NCBI GenBank assembly: GCA_029571425.1
Contig: JAKPSR010000307.1
Coordinates: forward strand, 1-9,248
Source: Spirochaetota bacterium
Lineage (GTDB): Bacteria; Spirochaetota; Spirochaetia; Treponematales; Treponemataceae
Length of the DNA stretch: 9,248 bases
Reading direction: 5' to 3'
Part shown: in pieces, positions 1 to 5,892 of the stretch
Numbering within the stretch: position 1 is the stretch's first letter
Layout of the letters: the number at the start of each line of letters is the position of its first letter
Position numbers and translations under genes: made by a program
Notes under the pieces: model-generated
Told to the model about the DNA's origin: nothing
Databases searched by the model: none
The model's input: only the letters and a program-made list of their open reading frames with translations

Positions 1-471
1 CTGCGCGAGGAAGGGAATGGGGAACGCGAGTCCGTATATGGCCTCGGTTCGGTTTGGCGTGCCCTCGATCCAGTGCCGCAGAAACTCGATCTTGCTCGAC
101 GGGCTCGATAGGTAGAACCGATGCGCGGCGACGAACAAGAGGGGAATCGGCGCGAAATGAATCAGCGCGCGCCAGGTTACGCGGTATTGATTGCTGAGCA
201 GGCAGCTGAAGTAAAGATAAAGGAACGGGCCAAGCATGAGCAGGATCAGGAACGTCCCGCAGATCGTGTGGGGGATATATCGGTAGAGCCCGGTATAGGT
301 GGAAAAGCCATTTATGAACACGCTCGCCATATTCGTTAGGATGAACAGCGAGAACCACACGTTCGCGCGTCTGTTCCTTCCCGGGACGGTAATGAGCAAT
401 ATCGAGAATACGACGCCGATACTCGAGATCGCGGCGACAAGCAGGGAAAAAACGTCGTACCGTATGTCCAT
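1..471 (-). CDS. N-terminal membrane domain of a probable membrane-anchored regulator (AraC-type?), partial
   Basis: The reading frame runs from an ATG at 471-469 to the window edge without a stop, giving 157 residues; the C-terminus is missing. An SD-like AGGAA (480-484) lies 8 nt before the ATG, and the nearest in-frame upstream stop is at 499-501. The protein is very hydrophobic, with likely membrane spans near residues 7-29, 38-58, 64-90 and 99-118, and a fifth starting near 143. Short basic loops such as PGRNRRAN follow the first span. The pattern, with 'GPFLYLYF' around residue 80 and a 'W..LIHFAP' stretch after it, resembles the multi-span N-terminal domain of membrane-bound AraC-family regulators, seen in spirochetes and Bacteroidetes; that is a family impression. 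The effector domain would lie beyond the left edge, so a histidine kinase or cyclase output is also possible. Confidence 0.7.
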   Translation of the reverse strand, partial: MDIRYDVFSLLVAAISSIGVVFSILLITVPGRNRRANVWFSLFILTNMASVFINGFSTYTGLYRYIPHTICGTFLILLMLGPFLYLYFSCLLSNQYRVTWRALIHFAPIPLLFVAAHRFYLSSPSSKIEFLRHWIEGTPNRTEAIYGLAFPIPFLAQ

Positions 472-525
472 CAGGCGTGTTCCTGGACGCGCCCTTCGCT
501 ACATGAAGTGCACATGCTAGTTACG

Positions 526-534
526 ATAATACCA
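526..534 (-). promoter_or_regulatory. Possible extended -10 promoter for the membrane regulator gene
   Basis: On the minus strand a TATTAT hexamer (526-531) is preceded by TGG, giving the TGn extended -10 pattern. It lies about 55 nt before the ATG at 471 and just after the second intrinsic terminator (555-586), a sensible place for a new transcription start. No convincing -35 is visible 16-18 nt upstream, so the call rests on the extended -10 alone. Confidence 0.3.
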
Positions 535-553
535 CGTTGTGGGAACGACGCGG

Positions 554-600
554 CAAAAAAAACAACCCCGCACTGTATGCGGGGTTCGCTCTGCCCGGAG
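554..600. repeat. 47-bp direct repeat, copy 1 (terminator plus tRNA 3' end)
   Basis: Positions 554-600 match 711-757 in 46 of 47 bases, the one difference being t576 versus a733. The repeat covers the terminator hairpin, its poly-T tract and the last 9 nt of the tRNA-Leu gene. The two copies enclose a 110-bp segment, 601-710. A tRNA 3' end plus terminator is the usual core of an integrase attachment site, but no integrase gene is in this window. Local duplication explains it equally well. Confidence 0.75.
555..586 (-). terminator. Intrinsic terminator, second copy downstream of tRNA-Leu
   Basis: Read on the minus strand, AACCCCGCAT and ATGCGGGGTT-type arms form a GC-rich hairpin (stem CCCCGCA/TGCGGGG, short ACAG-type loop) followed by TTGTTTTTTTT. 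It repeats the tRNA terminator 157 nt away with one base changed in the loop (t576 versus a733). It would separate the tRNA region from the membrane regulator gene at 471. Confidence 0.75.
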
Positions 601-710
601 GGGAACGGTCCCCCTCCGGAGATGTCACGGAAATTGTTGCTTGTCTTGCTCTGCCCGGAGGGGGACGGTCTCCCTTCGGGGATTTCACGGGGCGTGTGTA
701 TGTGTCGCAG
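591..710. repeat. Two tandem 60-bp hairpin modules starting with a tRNA 3'-end copy
   Basis: CTGCCCGGAG starts at 591 and again at 651, an exact 60-bp period. Each unit begins with the complement of the tRNA-Leu 3' end, forms a hairpin and then has a T-CACGG tail. Unit 1 pairs 595-603 with 611-619 (9 perfect bp, 7-nt loop). Unit 2 pairs 654-663 with 671-680 (10 bp, same loop size). The loops share ACGGTC. The 17 nt or so after each CACGG diverge. Positions 648-666 are identical over 19 bp to 745-763 in the tRNA. No open reading frame here looks coding. The modules could be REP-like units or remnants of a tRNA-targeting element. Confidence 0.7.
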
Positions 711-757
711 CAAAAAAAACAACCCCGCACTGAATGCGGGGTTCGCTCTGCCCGGAG
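711..757. repeat. 47-bp direct repeat, copy 2 (native tRNA 3' end and terminator)
   Basis: This copy is joined to the intact tRNA-Leu gene: its last 9 bases (749-757) are the discriminator base and part of the acceptor and T stems on the minus strand. It is therefore likely the parental copy of the repeat at 554-600. Confidence 0.75.
712..743 (-). terminator. Intrinsic terminator of tRNA-Leu
   Basis: On the minus strand, 5 nt after the tRNA 3' end, AACCCCGCATTCAGTGCGGGGTT-like arms form a strong hairpin followed by GTTTTTTTT (712-720). The hairpin is symmetric, but the T-tract is only on the minus-strand exit side, matching the direction of tRNA transcription. Confidence 0.85.
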
Positions 758-832
758 GGGGACTTGAACCCCCAAGCCCTTACGAGCACTAGTACCTGAA
801 ACTAGCGTGTCTGCCAATTCCACCATCCGGGC
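749..832 (-). tRNA. tRNA-Leu(CAG)
   Basis: This is a complete class II cloverleaf of 84 nt. Acceptor arms GCCCGGA (832-826) and TCCGGGC (756-750) pair fully, with discriminator A at 749. The anticodon stem CTAGT/ACTAG encloses the loop TTCAGGT, giving anticodon CAG (798-796), which reads CUG. A long variable arm (GCTC-GTAA-GGGC) marks it as a leucine-type tRNA, and the T arm is GGGGG-TTCAAGT-CCCCC. The 3' CCA is not encoded: GAG follows the discriminator, so CCA must be added enzymatically. An unusual hairpin with a T7 run ends one base before the tRNA 5' end. Confidence 0.96.
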
Positions 833-833
833 T

Positions 834-860
834 AAAAAAATACCGCGACTCATGCGGTAT
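834..860 (-). terminator. Terminator-like hairpin with T7 tract abutting tRNA-Leu
   Basis: ATACCGC (860-854) pairs perfectly with GCGGTAT (846-840) around a 7-nt loop. The T run at 840-834 on the minus strand follows (its first T closes the stem). As a terminator it would end the deoD operon, whose last stop is at 906. However, it lies downstream of the tRNA promoter and ends one base before the tRNA, so it would also act on the tRNA's own transcript. Confidence 0.6.
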
Positions 861-867
861 GAGAGGC

Positions 868-896
868 ATACTACCGGAAAGGGGATGGGGTGTCAA
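868..896 (-). promoter_or_regulatory. Sigma70-type promoter of tRNA-Leu
   Basis: On the minus strand a perfect -35 TTGACA (896-891) is followed by exactly 17 nt and a -10 TAGTAT (873-868). Predicted transcription starts near 861-862, right at the foot of the 840-860 hairpin, about 30 nt before the tRNA 5' end. It sits in the gap after the small membrane gene (stop at 906) and is the best promoter match in the window. Confidence 0.7.
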
Positions 897-905
897 TATC
901 GCCTA

Positions 906-1130
906 TCACTTGCCGGGGGCGTCGTCGGGGTCGGGTTGGACGGGCGCCGCGGGGGTTTGGACGATGTCGGGAGTGCGGGAGGCGCGATGGACGAGCATCA
1001 CGAAGAGGGCGGCGAGGCCAAAGGCGGCCGCGATCATCAGCGCGTAGGCGAGGATCCGGCGCTTCGACAGGGATATGGGAGCCCGTTTCTTTGAGGTGAG
1101 CTCGATTTCGGTTGGCTGTAGTTCGGTCAT
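906..1130 (-). CDS. Small single-span membrane protein, unknown function
   Basis: This 74-residue protein has a cytoplasmic-looking N-terminus with basic patches (SKKR at 13-16, SKRR at 22-25), one strong membrane span at about residues 26-47, and a short proline- and aspartate-rich tail (52-74). By the positive-inside rule the tail would face the periplasm. Its ATG (1130-1128) is 3 nt after the deoD stop (TGA, 1136-1134), so the two genes are almost certainly cotranscribed and probably translationally coupled; no strong separate SD is seen. I recognise no family. It is not a signal-peptide protein, since about 25 charged or polar residues precede the span. It could be a hypothetical lineage-specific gene with no functional link to deoD. 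Confidence 0.65.
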   Translation of the reverse strand: MTELQPTEIELTSKKRAPISLSKRRILAYALMIAAAFGLAALFVMLVHRASRTPDIVQTPAAPVQPDPDDAPGK

Positions 1131-1133
1131 TCG

Positions 1134-1838
1134 TCAGTTTCCGGCCACGGCGTCGAGGGCGATCTCGATCATGGAGGTAAAGGTGGTTTGCCGTTCCTCC
1201 GCGGTGGTCGACGTTCCTTTGGCAATGTGATCTGAGACGGTAAGGATCGCGAGGGCCTCGCGCCGATACTTGGCGGCGAGGGTATAGAGCTCGGCGGCTT
1301 CCATCTCGATCCCCAGGATACCATACTCCGCCCAAAGTTTCCAGCTTGATTGGTCGTCGTAAAAGAGGTCGGAGCTCGCGACTGGGCCGACGAGGGGGGA
1401 AAGTCCGCGCGCTCGGGCGGCTTCGTAGGCGCGGCGGACGAGGTTAAAGCTCGCGGTCGGGGCGAAATGGCGAGCGCCGAAGCGATGGGTGTTGATGGCG
1501 GAGTCCGTCGAGGCGCTCATCGCGATGATCACGTCGCGGAGCTCGGTCGAGGCTTGTACGGCGCCGGTCGTGCCGACGCGGACGGCCTTTTGCACCCCGT
1601 AGAATTGAAAGAGCTCGTTTACGTAGATCGAAAGGGAAGGTTGGCCCATTCCGGTGCCTTGAACCGATACCTTTTTTCCTTTATATGTACCGGTAAAACC
1701 ATACATACCACGGATCTCGTTATAACATATAGGGTTTTCAAAGAATTTTTCAGCGATGAATTTCGCCCGGAGAGGATCCCCGGGGAGGAGGATGGATTCG
1801 GCGATCTCGCCGGGTTTTGCTCCGATATGGGTACTCAT
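1134..1838 (-). CDS. deoD: Purine nucleoside phosphorylase DeoD-type
   Basis: The enzyme cleaves purine (deoxy)ribonucleosides with phosphate to the free base and (deoxy)ribose-1-phosphate in cytoplasmic purine salvage. The 234-residue length is typical of the hexameric bacterial DeoD class. Residues known in the E. coli enzyme are present: H4, G20 and R24 in LPGDPLRAK (phosphate), R43 in NEIRGM, R87 in VRVGTTG, E178-M179-E180 in GIEMEAAELYT (ribose), and D203 in VSDHI with R216, the catalytic Asp/Arg pair (D204/R217 in E. coli numbering, shifted by one here). Asp at 203 rather than Asn supports the broad 6-oxo/6-amino purine specificity of this class. The start is supported by SD AAGGAGGAA (1849-1841), 2 nt from the ATG as written (GGAGG core 4 nt away). 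It heads an operon with the small membrane gene. Confidence 0.95.
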   Translation of the reverse strand: MSTHIGAKPGEIAESILLPGDPLRAKFIAEKFFENPICYNEIRGMYGFTGTYKGKKVSVQGTGMGQPSLSIYVNELFQFYGVQKAVRVGTTGAVQASTELRDVIIAMSASTDSAINTHRFGARHFAPTASFNLVRRAYEAARARGLSPLVGPVASSDLFYDDQSSWKLWAEYGILGIEMEAAELYTLAAKYRREALAILTVSDHIAKGTSTTAEERQTTFTSMIEIALDAVAGN

Positions 1839-1862
1839 GGTTCCTCCTTGATATCGTTCTCA

Positions 1863-1891
1863 ATAATACTGGGGAATTGCGATTTTGGCAA
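1863..1891 (-). promoter_or_regulatory. Promoter of deoD
   Basis: On the minus strand, -35 TTGCCA (1891-1886), a 17-nt spacer and -10 TATTAT (1868-1863) each match consensus at 5 of 6 positions. It would start transcription about 20 nt before the deoD ATG, leaving room for the strong SD. It overlaps the oppositely directed promoter at 1877-1906. Confidence 0.6.
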
Positions 1892-1906
1892 ATAGAGGGG
1901 TATACT
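1877..1906 (+). promoter_or_regulatory. Promoter of the DUF4954 operon
   Basis: The -10 TATACT (1901-1906, 5 of 6) has a weaker -35 TTGCGA (1877-1882, 4 of 6) 18 nt upstream. The -10 ends only 7 nt before the ATG at 1914, so the transcript would be leaderless or nearly so. An imperfect inverted repeat, TTGC-7 nt-GCAA (1877-1891), covers both opposing -35 elements and could be an operator. Confidence 0.45.
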
Positions 1907-1913
1907 GACCGTT

Positions 1914-4157
1914 ATGAGCGATATAACCCTGCTCTCCCCGGAGCGTTTCGGCTACGGCTTTATACCCGCCGAATTCCTTCCCGAGGGCGTTGACGAGTAC
2001 TATATCCGGAACCTCCAAGTCGACGCAGCGGCCCATTCCTGGCGCCAGGTAACCCCGGAAGAGGTCGAAATTCTCGTGAAAAACGGGAATTCCTGCGCAA
2101 ATTGGGGCGATTTCCTCGTCGAGGATCCCTTTCACCCAGCACTTATCAAGAATAGCCTCTTCGCTGGCCTTGTTCGCCTTGGGCCGCTGTCTGACCAGTA
2201 CCTGCAGTTTCACGACTTCGCGGTTCCCGTCGGGATTACCAACAGCCGCATCATCGCCTGCGATATCGGCCGCGACTGCGCCATCCACGACTGCGCGTAT
2301 CTCTCCCATTATATAATAGGCGAGCGGTCGATCCTGAGCCGCATCGACGAGATGGCGGCGACGAACCACGCGAAGTTCGGCGAGGGCGTCCTCAAGGACG
2401 GCGAGGAAGAGGATGTTCGCGTCTGGATCGACCCGATCAACGAGGCCGGCGGCCGCTCGATACTCCCCTTCGTCGGGATGACCTGCGCCGACGCCTACCT
2501 GTGGTCGGTCTATCGGGACGACGCGCGCTTGATGGACCGATTTAAGGAAATTACCCAATCGAAGGTTGACCCTCGGCGCGGCTACTACGGACAGGTGGGG
2601 CGCGGATCGGTCATCAAGAGTTGCCAGGTGATCAAGGACGTGCTTTTCGGGGAGTCATCCTACGTCAAGGGCGCGAATAAGCTGAAGAACCTGACGATCC
2701 GCTCGACGGACGAGGAGCCAAGCCAGATCGGCGAGGGGGTCGAGCTCGTCAATGGGATCATCGGGCTGGGATGCCACATCTTCTACGGGGTTAAGGCGGT
2801 CCGCTTCGTCCTCGGGAACAACTCGAACCTTAAGTACGGGGCCCGGCTGATACACTCCGTCCTCGGGGACAACTCCACCGTCTCCTGCTGCGAGGTCCTG
2901 AACAACCTCGTGTTCCCCGCCCACGAGCAGCACCACAACAATTCCTTCCTGATCGCCTCCCTCGTGATGGGCCAGTCGAACATGGCCGCGGGGACGACGG
3001 TGGGGTCGAACCACAACAGCCGGGGGAACGACGGCGAGATCATCGCCGGCCGCGGGTTTTGGCCCGGTCTCTCGAGCACCCTTAAGCATAACTGCCGCTT
3101 CGCCAGCTTCATCCTGCTGACGAAGGGAAACTATCCCGCCGAGCTGAACATCAGCCTGCCGTTCAGCCTCGTCTTCGACAACCAGCGGGCCGACCGCATC
3201 GAGGTGATGCCCGCCTACTACTGGCTCTACAACATGTACGCGCTCGAGCGGAACGCGTGGAAATACCGCTCGCGCGACCGACGGAAGACCGTCGAGCAGC
3301 GGATCGAGACCGATTACCTCGCGCCCGACACCGCGCAGGAGATGCTCCGCGCCCTTTGCCTCCTCGAGCGATGGACGGGAAAGGCGTGGTACGTGCGCGA
3401 GCATGAGGGAGACGCGCTTCCCAACGAGGCGGAGCTTCGCGCGAGGGGACGCGCCATCCTGTCCGACGATCCCGACGCCGTTGACGACCTCTTCGTCGAG
3501 GGAGAGCTGATGGAGCGTTCCGCGCGGCCCACGAGAATCCTCAAGGTCGCCGAGGCGTGGCGCGCGTATCGCGAGATGCTCGTCTACTACGGGGTTCGCT
3601 CGATCGCGTCGTACCTCGACGCCTACGGCATCCACTACGGGTACTTCGCCGCCCAGGCGGATCTTTCGCGCGGCCGGGCGGCGGCGGCCGCTTCGGCCGC
3701 CCCTGCTTCGGACGCCGCCGATATCGGATGGGTGAACCTCGGCGGCCAGCTCGTCCCCGAGGCGAAGGTAGATGCCCTTCGCGCCGCTGTGCGCACCGGG
3801 CTCATCGAGGATTGGGACGGGATCCACGCCCAGTACGACGCCTGGTGGGTCGAGTACCCACGCGATCGAGCCGAGGACGGCTATCGGGCGATCCTCGCGG
3901 TCAAGGGACTCGATCGGATAGACGAGGCCGCGTGGAATGCCCTCCTCGACGAGGCCCTCGAGACGAGGAAGCACGTCGAAAGGGAAGTCTACGTGACGAA
4001 GAAGAAGGACTACACGAACTACTTCCGCGGGATCACCTACCGGAACGAGGCCGAGCGCGACGCCGTCCTCGGGAAGGTGGAGGACAACGCGTTCATCAAG
4101 CAGGCGAGGCTCGACACCGAGGCCTTCGCCGCGCAAGCGCAACGAGTGAGGGCCTAA
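1914..4157 (+). CDS. DUF4954 family protein with left-handed beta-helix region
   Basis: This 747-residue protein has no signal peptide and is probably cytoplasmic. I recognise it as DUF4954 from its N-terminal block ('YIRNLQV', 'GLVRLGPL' at 86-92) and long stretches of hexapeptide-like turns (about 95-140 and 225-420, e.g. IGRDCAIHD, LGNNSNLKYGARL, LGDNSTVSC). Such repeats form the left-handed beta-helix of LpxA/GlmU-type acyl- and nucleotidyl-transferases, so a sugar-nucleotide or acyltransferase-like fold is likely; the reaction is unknown. Region 425-585 is helical, then comes an Ala-rich linker (587-602), then a C-terminal helical part (606-747) with WVNLGGQLVPEAKVDAL and lysine/arginine-rich ends. 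The ATG at 1914 has only a distant SD (GAGGGG, 1895-1900, 13 nt away). The next gene follows after 2 nt, indicating an operon. Confidence 0.88.
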   Translation: MSDITLLSPERFGYGFIPAEFLPEGVDEYYIRNLQVDAAAHSWRQVTPEEVEILVKNGNSCANWGDFLVEDPFHPALIKNSLFAGLVRLGPLSDQYLQFHDFAVPVGITNSRIIACDIGRDCAIHDCAYLSHYIIGERSILSRIDEMAATNHAKFGEGVLKDGEEEDVRVWIDPINEAGGRSILPFVGMTCADAYLWSVYRDDARLMDRFKEITQSKVDPRRGYYGQVGRGSVIKSCQVIKDVLFGESSYVKGANKLKNLTIRSTDEEPSQIGEGVELVNGIIGLGCHIFYGVKAVRFVLGNNSNLKYGARLIHSVLGDNSTVSCCEVLNNLVFPAHEQHHNNSFLIASLVMGQSNMAAGTTVGSNHNSRGNDGEIIAGRGFWPGLSSTLKHNCRFASFILLTKGNYPAELNISLPFSLVFDNQRADRIEVMPAYYWLYNMYALERNAWKYRSRDRRKTVEQRIETDYLAPDTAQEMLRALCLLERWTGKAWYVREHEGDALPNEAELRARGRAILSDDPDAVDDLFVEGELMERSARPTRILKVAEAWRAYREMLVYYGVRSIASYLDAYGIHYGYFAAQADLSRGRAAAAASAAPASDAADIGWVNLGGQLVPEAKVDALRAAVRTGLIEDWDGIHAQYDAWWVEYPRDRAEDGYRAILAVKGLDRIDEAAWNALLDEALETRKHVEREVYVTKKKDYTNYFRGITYRNEAERDAVLGKVEDNAFIKQARLDTEAFAAQAQRVRA

Positions 4158-4159
4158 CA

Positions 4160-5047
4160 ATGCCGATTACGCTGAAAAAAGACGACGTCGAGCTCACGGT
4201 GGAGTGGGCGGGGGAGCGGTACCGCAACAGCCGCTTCGACTGGAACGGGACGGTGACGCAGGCGCGGTATCGCGGCGTTACCCTGCTCGGCGAGGAGAAG
4301 CCGCCGTTCCATCGGAACCCCACGCGCTTCGGGCGCGGGCTCCACAACGAGTTCGGGATCAAGCGGGCGATCGGCTACGACGCGGTTTCGGCCGGGGGCT
4401 GGTTCACCAAGATCGGGATCGGCTGGCTCAAGCGCGACGAGAAGCCGTATTTTTTCTACACCGACTACGATATCGAGTCCGCGAGCTTCGAGCGCGAGTC
4501 GTCCGCCTCTCTCGCCCGCTTCCTCGCCGACTCCTCGGAGCGCGGCGGCTATGCCTGGCGCTACGAGAAGGAGATCGAGGCGTTCCCGAACGGTTTCGCG
4601 ATCCGCTATCGGCTCGAGAACGCGGGGAGCCTCCCGCTCGAGACGGACGAGTACGTCCACAATTTCCTCTGCGTCGCGGGCGACCGGATGGGCCCCGCGT
4701 ATTCCCTGTCGTTTCCCTGGACGCTCGATCCCGCCTCCTTTGTGGAGACGGTTAATCCCGACGGCGCCCTCGCCGTATCGCCCGACGGCGTCGGTTTCGC
4801 GCGCGGCACCGACAAGCAGTTCTACCTCGGGGGACTCTCGGGCGGCCGTCGCGTTCCCGCGTCATGGCGCCTCGCGCACGCGAAGACCGGCATCAGCCTC
4901 TCGGAAGAGGGGAACTTTGAGACCGACGCCGCGCACGTGTGGGGATGGAAGCGGGTCGTGAGCCCGGAGCTCTTCTTTTCGTTCTCGATCGCGCCCGGCG
5001 AGTCCGTCTCGTGGGAGCGGCGTTACCGAGTGTCGGGCGCGCTCTAA
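4160..5047 (+). CDS. Galactose-mutarotase-like beta-sandwich protein
   Basis: This 295-residue protein has no signal peptide. The start is the ATG at 4160, 2 nt after the DUF4954 stop, with SD GAGGG (4148-4152) 7 nt upstream. The frame is open further upstream but there overlaps DUF4954 and has no SD. Composition is beta-rich, with features of the aldose 1-epimerase/mutarotase-like superfamily: an N-terminal 'NSRFDWNG' block (23-30), 'GLHNEFGI' (60-67), 'GYDA' (72-75), 'FTKIGIGWLKR' (82-92), 'NGFAIRYRLENAGS' (144-157) and 'EYVHNFL' (164-170), where a His lies as in epimerase active sites. The substrate is unknown; it may bind or anomerise a sugar, and sugar-binding without catalysis is possible. 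Its tight coupling to the DUF4954 gene suggests a shared sugar-related pathway, which is inference. Confidence 0.75.
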   Translation: MPITLKKDDVELTVEWAGERYRNSRFDWNGTVTQARYRGVTLLGEEKPPFHRNPTRFGRGLHNEFGIKRAIGYDAVSAGGWFTKIGIGWLKRDEKPYFFYTDYDIESASFERESSASLARFLADSSERGGYAWRYEKEIEAFPNGFAIRYRLENAGSLPLETDEYVHNFLCVAGDRMGPAYSLSFPWTLDPASFVETVNPDGALAVSPDGVGFARGTDKQFYLGGLSGGRRVPASWRLAHAKTGISLSEEGNFETDAAHVWGWKRVVSPELFFSFSIAPGESVSWERRYRVSGAL

Positions 5048-5088
5048 GCGCGGCGAGCGCCCTGAGCGCGGTGCACGCGCTTTGGCCG

Positions 5089-5892
5089 CTAAAAGCGGAC
5101 GTCGAGCGTTAGCGAATTCTCGATGCCCCAGACCCCGTCGTCGCGCCGGTGATACTGCGCGAGCCAGCGAATGCCGAAATGCTCGGTTATCCGCGCCTGC
5201 GCCCGCGCGCCCGCGGCCCACGCCCAGGCGACCTCCCCCGCGGTGTCCTCGCGTATGCCGGTCAGTATCGCGCCGATGGTGTATCCTTTCCGTATCGTGA
5301 AACGATGCTCTACTTGCAACGTGTGCGAGACGAAGTCTTCCGAGTTGAGCCCAAGGAAGTACTTGGCCTTCGAGGCGTTGCGATCCGAGAACGCGTACTG
5401 GAACGAGGCGTCCGGGATGAAGTAGCCGACCTCGCTTGCGTCGATCCAGCCTCCCTTCGCGCGCGCGGTGGCGGTTATCCGCTCGCCCTCGAACGTGATC
5501 TCGGCGAATCCTTCCGCGACGATTTCGTCGTCCTGGTCCATACCGCCGCCGCCCGCCACTTCGACGTAAAAACCTCTGCCGATCACGTACACGAGCCCTG
5601 GTTGCGCGAGGAATAAGCGCCCATAATCGGTCTTTATCGCCTGGATCCTGATTTCCGGGATGAGATCCTGCGTCGTATCCCATAGAAAGACGTTCTCGCA
5701 CTTGAGGTAGTATCTATCATCCGACCATGAGATGTAGTCTACCTCAAAGAGATCACGAAAGTAGGGAGCGTTCTGCGAGCCCGATCCTTCGGCCTCTGGC
5801 TGCTCGGCCGGCGCGGGCAACGCGACGAGCGCGGCGAGCGCGAGCGGTGCGGCGACACGGAAAAGTCTCAGCGCGTTCTTCGTCATTTTCAT
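5089..5892 (-). CDS. Exported beta-barrel-like outer-membrane protein
   Basis: The 267-residue protein starts at ATG 5892-5890, which overlaps the upstream TGA as ATGA and follows SD GGAAGGA. The ATG at 5943 is inside the upstream gene and rejected; ATG 5886 is a second choice. Residues 1-29 form a signal peptide: basic KMTKNALRLFR, hydrophobic AAPLALAALVAL, cleavage likely after APA29. The mature part is a series of short alternating strands with aromatics and ends in LDVRF, a C-terminal Phe typical of barrel proteins inserted by the BAM machinery. The size suggests about 10-12 strands. The position after a GT2 synthase invites comparison with YaiO-type barrels encoded beside glycosyltransferases, but I cannot confirm homology. 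Probable role: passage or anchoring of the synthase product in the outer membrane. Confidence 0.75.
   Translation of the reverse strand: MKMTKNALRLFRVAAPLALAALVALPAPAEQPEAEGSGSQNAPYFRDLFEVDYISWSDDRYYLKCENVFLWDTTQDLIPEIRIQAIKTDYGRLFLAQPGLVYVIGRGFYVEVAGGGGMDQDDEIVAEGFAEITFEGERITATARAKGGWIDASEVGYFIPDASFQYAFSDRNASKAKYFLGLNSEDFVSHTLQVEHRFTIRKGYTIGAILTGIREDTAGEVAWAWAAGARAQARITEHFGIRWLAQYHRRDDGVWGIENSLTLDVRF

Noticed and set aside
554..757. CRISPR-like array
   Set aside because: There are only two to three unequal repeats, with no regular spacers and no cas genes; the repeats derive from a tRNA end and terminators.
508..853. Several small open frames on both strands in the tRNA region
   Set aside because: They run through the tRNA, terminators and hairpin repeats, their peptides mirror the repeated DNA, and none has an SD or coding-like composition.
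3557..4159. Upstream extension of the mutarotase-like frame
   Set aside because: This part overlaps DUF4954 in another frame and is Arg/Gly-rich low-complexity sequence. The ATG at 4160 has a good SD and the usual operon spacing.
2655..4160. 501-codon open frame on the minus strand
   Set aside because: It lies wholly antisense to DUF4954, is rich in Arg, Gly, Val and Leu as expected for a shadow frame in GC-rich DNA, and matches no family I recognise.
5048..5088. Bidirectional terminator between convergent genes
   Set aside because: Only a 4-bp CCGC/GCGG hairpin (about 5086-5098) without a T-tract is visible in this 41-bp gap; too weak to call.
4862..5701. 279-codon minus frame spanning the convergent gene ends
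   Set aside because: It is antisense to the end of the mutarotase-like gene and overlaps the barrel gene in another frame; composition is Arg-rich with no recognisable domain.
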